DNA of 25,720 nucleotides. It comes from Armatimonadota bacterium (GTDB lineage Bacteria; Armatimonadota; Fimbriimonadia; Fimbriimonadales; Fimbriimonadaceae). A model generated the notes under the pieces. That model was not told the origin of the DNA and did not search any database. It saw only the letters and a program-made list of their open reading frames with translations. The translations under genes and the position numbers were made by a program. Positions 21,881 through 25,720 of this stretch are shown here, one piece after another (within the stretch, counting starts at the first letter, position 1; each line of letters starts with the position of its first letter). The stretch lies in assembly GCA_023392285.1 (NCBI GenBank), contig JAEVZK010000073.1, positions 1 to 25,720 on the forward strand. Reading direction: 5' to 3'.

Positions 21881-22808
21881 CCGCTTCTAAGAACGAGCTA
21901 AGATCCTGCTCATTCACCTCTGGTTCGCCGCCGGAAACATTGTTCAGCTTGCCATTCTTCATCCACACTTCAAGCTCATCCACAAGTGAGAACAAGTGGT
22001 CGAACGAGTCCACTGTGAAGAGCAGCGGCTGGTAGTGGTCGATCTCGAAATACTGGTTGACCACCCACTCAATCTGAATGGGATAGCGCTGCACTTCAGG
22101 TGATGTGACAGAATGTTCGAGCTCGCCATAGGAGGACAGCAGCCCGCTACCGTAGGCACGCAATCCCTCCTTCGTGTTCATCAAGCCAAACTCGATCGTG
22201 AACCAGAAGAATCTGGCCATCGCCTTCATGATGGATGTGAGCGTGTGAATTCTCTTCGCCTCATCCTTGATCCCGGCCACAATATCGGCGGCGGTGTGAG
22301 CACAGTCTCCGAATCTCACCAACGTATCAGCGAATGCCTTGTCCGTGTGCATAGGGACGTGCCCCGCGATATCGTGAAAGATGTCGGGCTCGGGCAGGTA
22401 GTCGAGCTTGGTTGAGGAGCGAATCGTAATCGTCGTTGGAAATTCTCGGTGCCGTAGGCGATCAAAGAATTGAAAAGCTGGCACATACCCGCTGACTGGC
22501 TTCGCTTGAAAGCCGGTTAGCGGCTCCAAATACTTGTTTATTTCTTCCAGCCGAGGAACCCGGTCTGGGTTGAGGCCAAGAGAGCCAAGTCCGCGCTTAA
22601 ACCATTCGTTGCCGTATTGGTCCCAACGCTCCTGCATGCGAGCGTAAAGCTTCCTCCATGCTTCGTGATTTTCTTCAGTATAAAGATCGTAAGGCTGATG
22701 AATGTACAATTCGCCATTACGCTGAGCCGCTTCGATGAAGGGAGCTTCGGTTGTCGTGAGGCCCGCGCTAAAGTCGGCCTCCGTTAAAGGCGCGCTAGCA
22801 GATTTCAT
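21873..22808 (-). CDS. phhA: Phenylalanine 4-monooxygenase (aromatic amino acid hydroxylase)
   Basis: Non-haem iron, tetrahydropterin-dependent hydroxylase converting phenylalanine to tyrosine. 311 residues, the usual length of catalytic-core bacterial PAH without a regulatory ACT domain. Iron ligands are His145 and His150 (EPDIFHDIAGHVPM) and Glu206 (FWFTIEFGLM). The substrate region has GYVPAFQFFDRLRHREFPTTITIRS. Start ATG 22808 has CATAAT six bases upstream and no Shine-Dalgarno. Specificity for Phe rather than Trp is assumed from overall similarity to PhhA. A pterin carbinolamine dehydratase gene (phhB) is absent from the window. Confidence 0.93.
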   Translation of the reverse strand: MKSASAPLTEADFSAGLTTTEAPFIEAAQRNGELYIHQPYDLYTEENHEAWRKLYARMQERWDQYGNEWFKRGLGSLGLNPDRVPRLEEINKYLEPLTGFQAKPVSGYVPAFQFFDRLRHREFPTTITIRSSTKLDYLPEPDIFHDIAGHVPMHTDKAFADTLVRFGDCAHTAADIVAGIKDEAKRIHTLTSIMKAMARFFWFTIEFGLMNTKEGLRAYGSGLLSSYGELEHSVTSPEVQRYPIQIEWVVNQYFEIDHYQPLLFTVDSFDHLFSLVDELEVWMKNGKLNNVSGGEPEVNEQDLSSFLEAGA

Positions 22809-22814
22809 ATCTCT

Positions 22815-22820
22815 ATTATG
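22815..22820 (-). promoter_or_regulatory. -10-like CATAAT upstream of phhA
   Basis: On the minus strand CATAAT ends six bases before ATG 22808. One mismatch to TATAAT, with leaderless spacing as at other genes here. Confidence 0.35.
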
Positions 22821-22823
22821 CGA

Positions 22824-23183
22824 CTACTCGTCGAAAGAGATATTGAGCTTGTGGTTAAAGAAGTGGAAGATGAGAATTAAGACCAAACCGAGCACGGGCA
22901 CAATAAGAGCGGCCCACTCGCCGATCAGCCATTTCTTGCCAGGCAAGAGCCCTTGCATCACACTGTTGCTGGTGTACTCATGAAGGACGGAGTAGCCCGC
23001 GTAAATGCCGTACAGGACTGGCAGGACGCCGATCCACTTCCAAGGAGCCTTCGTGGCGCGATTTTCAACGTACCAACCCCCCATGAAGATCACTAAACCC
23101 AGAAGCGTCAAGCCGATCGGGAGGAGCAGAATCTCCAATACGCTTTGAGGGACTCCCTCCTGCATGAACGTGTCGTAGAGCAT
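22824..23183 (-). CDS. Small membrane protein, three hydrophobic segments, unknown
   Basis: 119 residues with hydrophobic helices near 18-38 (ILLLPIGLTLLGLVIFMGGWY), 50-65 (WIGVLPVLYGIYAGYSVL) and 88-107 (WAALIVPVLGLVLILIFHFF), ending in a short charged tail. I do not recognise the family. The gene lies between the CheY-like gene and phhA on the same strand. A TACGGT nine bases before the ATG is a weak -10 candidate. An overlap or close spacing (15 bp) with phhA suggests a transcription unit. Confidence 0.6.
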   Translation of the reverse strand: MLYDTFMQEGVPQSVLEILLLPIGLTLLGLVIFMGGWYVENRATKAPWKWIGVLPVLYGIYAGYSVLHEYTSNSVMQGLLPGKKWLIGEWAALIVPVLGLVLILIFHFFNHKLNISFDE

Positions 23184-23214
23184 TAGCAGCTAACCGTACA
23201 AGAAACGTGCCGAA

Positions 23215-23619
23215 TTAGATGTCGTATCGCTTTGGGCCGCCGCTGTCGTCGTTACCCTGCGAAATTCGCTTGACGAATGCAACCAATTCCATGGGGTTGA
23301 AAGGCTTGGTGAGGTACATGTCTGCCCCGTAGTGATAGCCTTCAAAAACGTCTTTGTCTTGGGCCTTTGCCGTAAGCATGATGACCGGAAGCGCTTCTGT
23401 GCTGGGATCCTTTCTCAAATTCTTGAGAACTTCGAATCCGTCCATATAGGGCATCATCACGTCTAGAACGACCAGGTTTGGTTTCTCGGCGCGAATTTTT
23501 TCCAAGCCTTCTTTTCCATCGAACGCTGTAACGACTTGGTATCCCTGTCGTTCCAGATTTACCTGGATCAGTCGCACAATGTGGCGCTCATCATCACAAA
23601 CCAATACTTTTAAGGCCAT
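23215..23619 (-). CDS. Single-domain response regulator (CheY/DivK-like)
   Basis: 134 residues, one receiver domain. Acidic pocket Asp9/Asp10 (VLVCDDERH), phosphoacceptor Asp53 (VVLDVMMPYMDGFEVL), Thr83 (IMLTAKAQ) and Lys105 (YLTKPFNP). The end has a short Gly/Ser-rich tail and no output domain. AGGA 11 bases before ATG 23619 is a weak ribosome site. No histidine kinase is nearby. The sequence is typical of receivers that act through protein contacts or phosphorelays. Confidence 0.9.
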   Translation of the reverse strand: MALKVLVCDDERHIVRLIQVNLERQGYQVVTAFDGKEGLEKIRAEKPNLVVLDVMMPYMDGFEVLKNLRKDPSTEALPVIMLTAKAQDKDVFEGYHYGADMYLTKPFNPMELVAFVKRISQGNDDSGGPKRYDI

Positions 23620-23731
23620 GGGGTTGTTTCCTAAGACTCCTCTCTCGCTAAAGCGTTGATCGGATGCTACCTGAATCCCGGTGTTCTGTCAATCGAAATT
23701 GGGTCCAGTTCATCCGACAAGTTTCGTTAAT

Positions 23732-25300
23732 TCAGTTTTGTTTCAGGGCAGGCGCTCGCATATCTTCCAGTCCCTCCGCAAGCGCAAATCCGCGTCCCCC
23801 GTTTTGATCTGCGGCTGGCACTTTTACGCTCCTGCCCGGCTTCCATCGAACGTCAAGATTCTTCACTGCAGCCGTCTCATCCAATCGTCCCACGATTTGA
23901 GAATTGGGTGCATTGTGGAGGATATCGGGGTTCGTCTTCGCTTCCTCACAGATCGAAATCAGTGCATCGCAGAACTGATCCAAGGTTTCCTTACTTTCGG
24001 TCTCGGTGGGCTCGATCATCAAGCATTCAGGGACAATGAGCGGAAAATAGTTCGTCGGCGGATGAAATCCGTAGTCGATGAGACGCTTGCTGACGTCGAG
24101 CGCACGGACGCCATGCTCTCGCTTAAGCTTTTCTGCCGTGACCACCACTTCGTGCATACAGGGACGGTCGTGGGCGGGCGGCAAGACATCTTTGATTCTC
24201 GCACGCACGTAGTTTGCGTTGAGCAAAGCGTGACGAGAAATTGCCGCGATTTGCTCCTTCCCATAGGCGAGCAAGTAAGTAAGGGCGCGCACCTCCATAA
24301 GGAACTGGCCATGATACGCGGAAACTCGGCCGATCGACTGCGGGCGTTCATACTCGAAGCGAACCTCACCCTCCATTCGGCGGACCACCGGCGCAGGAAG
24401 AAATGGGTCGAGGTGTTTCTTGATGCCAATCGCTCCGCATCCTGGACCACCCCCACCGTGAGGTGTCGAAAACGTTTTGTGCAGGTTAAGATGCATGCAG
24501 TCGAAACCGTGGTCTCCCGGTCGGGTCGTCCCCACCATGGCGTTCATATTTGCGCCATCGCAGAACACCTGGCCTCCAGCCTCGTGAATAATTCGGCAGA
24601 TCTCCTCGATATTCGTCTCAAAGAGACCCAGCGTCGAGGGATTGGTTACCATAAACGCCGCCACGGACGCGGTCGCTTTCTTCTTCAAATCTTCGAGGTC
24701 ACAGTTTCCGTCGGGCCTGGTTGCCACACTGACCACATCGTAGCCACACCGCGCAGCCGAAGCAGGATTCGTTCCATGGGCAGAGTCTGGGACTAGAACC
24801 ACGGTCCGCTGCTCACCCTGTCCGATCGATTGATGATATGCCTTGATCAGCATCAGGCAGGTCATCTCTCCGTGAGCACCGGCCACAGGTTGGAGGCAGA
24901 TTTCATCAAATCCAGCGACTTCCTTCAAAATATCCTGAACGCTGGCGAGAACTTCGAGAGCACCCGGAACAGACCAGTCTGGCTGCATCGGATGAAGATT
25001 GGCAAATCCCGGCAGACCGGCCGTTTTCTCGTTGATCTTTGGGTTGTACTTCATCGTGCAGGAGCCGAGCGGGTAGAAATTCGCGTCGATCGACATGTTG
25101 AGCGACGAGAGGTTCGTGTAATGCCGGACCACGTCCAGCTCGCTCAGCTCGGGCAGGGGGGCGGGGGCGTCCTGGAGGAACTCCGCCGGGATCAGGTCGG
25201 TCAGCGGCGCGTCCGGGACGTCCGACGCCGGGAGGACCGCGGTGTACCGCCCGGGGCGGCTGGCTTCGAAGAGCAAAGGTCGCAGGTCGAGCTTGTACAT
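23732..25300 (-). CDS. gcvPB: Glycine decarboxylase P-protein subunit 2, apparently chimeric
   Basis: P-protein of the glycine cleavage system (C-terminal subunit of the two-subunit form), which decarboxylates glycine onto lipoylated GcvH. 522 residues. PLP lysine is Lys275 in LNLHKTFSTPHGGGGPG. HGTNPASAARCG and MSIDANFYPLGSCTMKYNP are the other landmarks. Codon use changes sharply. From about residue 65 back to the start (25100-25300) almost every third base is G or C and lines reach 77-82% GC. Downstream of about 25050 the gene is mid-GC like the rest of the window. The switch lies within the most conserved stretch. The frame is intact, but the protein may not exist in any one genome. Confidence 0.93.
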   Translation of the reverse strand: MYKLDLRPLLFEASRPGRYTAVLPASDVPDAPLTDLIPAEFLQDAPAPLPELSELDVVRHYTNLSSLNMSIDANFYPLGSCTMKYNPKINEKTAGLPGFANLHPMQPDWSVPGALEVLASVQDILKEVAGFDEICLQPVAGAHGEMTCLMLIKAYHQSIGQGEQRTVVLVPDSAHGTNPASAARCGYDVVSVATRPDGNCDLEDLKKKATASVAAFMVTNPSTLGLFETNIEEICRIIHEAGGQVFCDGANMNAMVGTTRPGDHGFDCMHLNLHKTFSTPHGGGGPGCGAIGIKKHLDPFLPAPVVRRMEGEVRFEYERPQSIGRVSAYHGQFLMEVRALTYLLAYGKEQIAAISRHALLNANYVRARIKDVLPPAHDRPCMHEVVVTAEKLKREHGVRALDVSKRLIDYGFHPPTNYFPLIVPECLMIEPTETESKETLDQFCDALISICEEAKTNPDILHNAPNSQIVGRLDETAAVKNLDVRWKPGRSVKVPAADQNGGRGFALAEGLEDMRAPALKQN

Positions 25301-25357
25301 GGGTCGCCGGGGGATATGGTGTTCGGTCGATCGGTCGTGCCGGGGCCGCGCGGGGCG

Positions 25358-25720
25358 TCAGGCGGAGGCCAGCGCCCGCCTGTAGGCGTCGGCCAGGCCG
25401 TCGATCTCGTCCTTCGTCCGCTTCTCGGTGACGGCGATCAGGATGCAGTCGGCCAGCTCGGGGCTCCAGCGCCCCAGCGCGACGCCGCCGTGGTAGCCGG
25501 CCTCGCCCACCCGCTTGAGGACGGCCGCCGGGTCCTTGGGGCACCGGACGGTGAACTCCTTGAAGAACGGGCCGGGGAACGCCAGGGGCAGCCCCGCCTT
25601 GCCCAGCGCGTCGGCCGTGTAATGGGCCTTGCGGGCCGACTGCTCGGCCGCCTCGCGGAGCCCGCGCGGGCCCATCGCGGCGAGGTAGATGCTAGCCCGC
25701 AGCGCCAGCAGCCCTTGATT
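25358..25720 (-). CDS. gcvPA: Glycine decarboxylase P-protein subunit 1, C-terminal part
   Basis: The frame runs off the right edge of the window, so the N-terminal ~75% is missing. The first visible residues, NQGLLALRASIYLAAMGPRGLREAAEQS, match the GcvPA segment following the PLP-domain core. GPFFKEFTVRCPKDPAAVL and GVALGRWSPELADCILIAVTEKR finish the protein. Third codon positions are almost all G/C, unlike the mid-GC genes to the left of ~25050. It precedes gcvPB by 57 bases, a normal gcvPA-gcvPB order. The composition resembles Planctomycetes such as Isosphaeraceae, which is a guess from GC and codon style. Confidence 0.9.
   Translation of the reverse strand, partial: NQGLLALRASIYLAAMGPRGLREAAEQSARKAHYTADALGKAGLPLAFPGPFFKEFTVRCPKDPAAVLKRVGEAGYHGGVALGRWSPELADCILIAVTEKRTKDEIDGLADAYRRALASA

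Noticed and set aside
23681..24796. Long open frame antisense to gcvPB (plus strand, ~370 codons)
   Set aside because: It is the mirror of a highly conserved gene. Its product has no recognisable motif, and such open frames are common opposite codon-biased genes. The same holds for 685-1362 opposite trxB.
24906..25544. Arg/Gly/Pro-rich open frame in the GC-rich right end (minus strand)
   Set aside because: Out-of-frame reading of gcvPA/gcvPB. High GC removes stop codons. No homology is recognisable.

Overview
The window reads as about 25.05 kb of compact chromosome from one bacterium, joined at its right end to about 0.6 kb of very different DNA. The main part has mid-range GC (60-base lines I counted by hand fall at 45-62%), genes packed on both strands, gene ends overlapping by four bases, and a mix of Shine-Dalgarno starts and starts with a -10-like hexamer only 5-8 bases upstream. 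The content is mostly housekeeping, with no transposase, integrase, CRISPR array, rRNA or tRNA that I can see. The host is a free-living heterotroph. An Armatimonadota/Fimbriimonadia-like lineage is my guess from the overall feel, not something the sequence proves. The last ~600 bases (both gcvP genes) have 65-82% GC lines and almost only G/C at third codon positions, like Planctomycetes. The switch lies inside a strongly conserved stretch of gcvPB, so a misassembled or recombined junction is likely.

Layout, left to right. 1-269: tail of a LamG-like surface protein. 424-3810 (+): thioredoxin reductase, a coupled zincin-type putative metallopeptidase, and a polytopic GT-C-like membrane protein. 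3734-6396 (-): a short PheT lacking the OB-fold tRNA-binding domain, preceded by a 121-bp hairpin-rich tandem repeat and a small protein of a phage-associated family. 6534-9181: DUF2892-SRPBCC protein (+), MFS exporter (-), RNase PH (+). 9190-11059 (-): DCC-family protein whose conserved motif lies upstream of any normal start codon, IspH, and a response regulator. 11198-15662 (+): GH4 alpha-galactosidase-like enzyme and TsaD, then a sulfur amino acid group of Lrp regulator, cystathionine beta-synthase/cysteine synthase and cysteine dioxygenase. 15659-17667 (-): 2-oxoacid dehydrogenase E2 with a coupled LolA-like protein. 17740-18750 (+): RtcA. 18831-19040 (-): small membrane protein. 19201-21257 (+): Ffh, S16 and KhpA. 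21254-23619 (-): PhhA-PdxH, a small membrane protein and a CheY-like regulator. 23732-25720 (-): glycine decarboxylase subunits.

Functional themes: sulfur amino acid flux (homocysteine/serine to cysteine to cysteine sulfinate) under a likely amino-acid-sensing Lrp regulator; translation and secretion (PheT, TsaD, RNase PH, RtcA, Ffh, S16, KhpA); amino acid catabolism (PhhA, GcvP); and redox (TrxB, DCC protein). No gene-free stretch exceeds 300 bases. The longest is the ~275-bp repeat region between pheT and the small phage-like gene.
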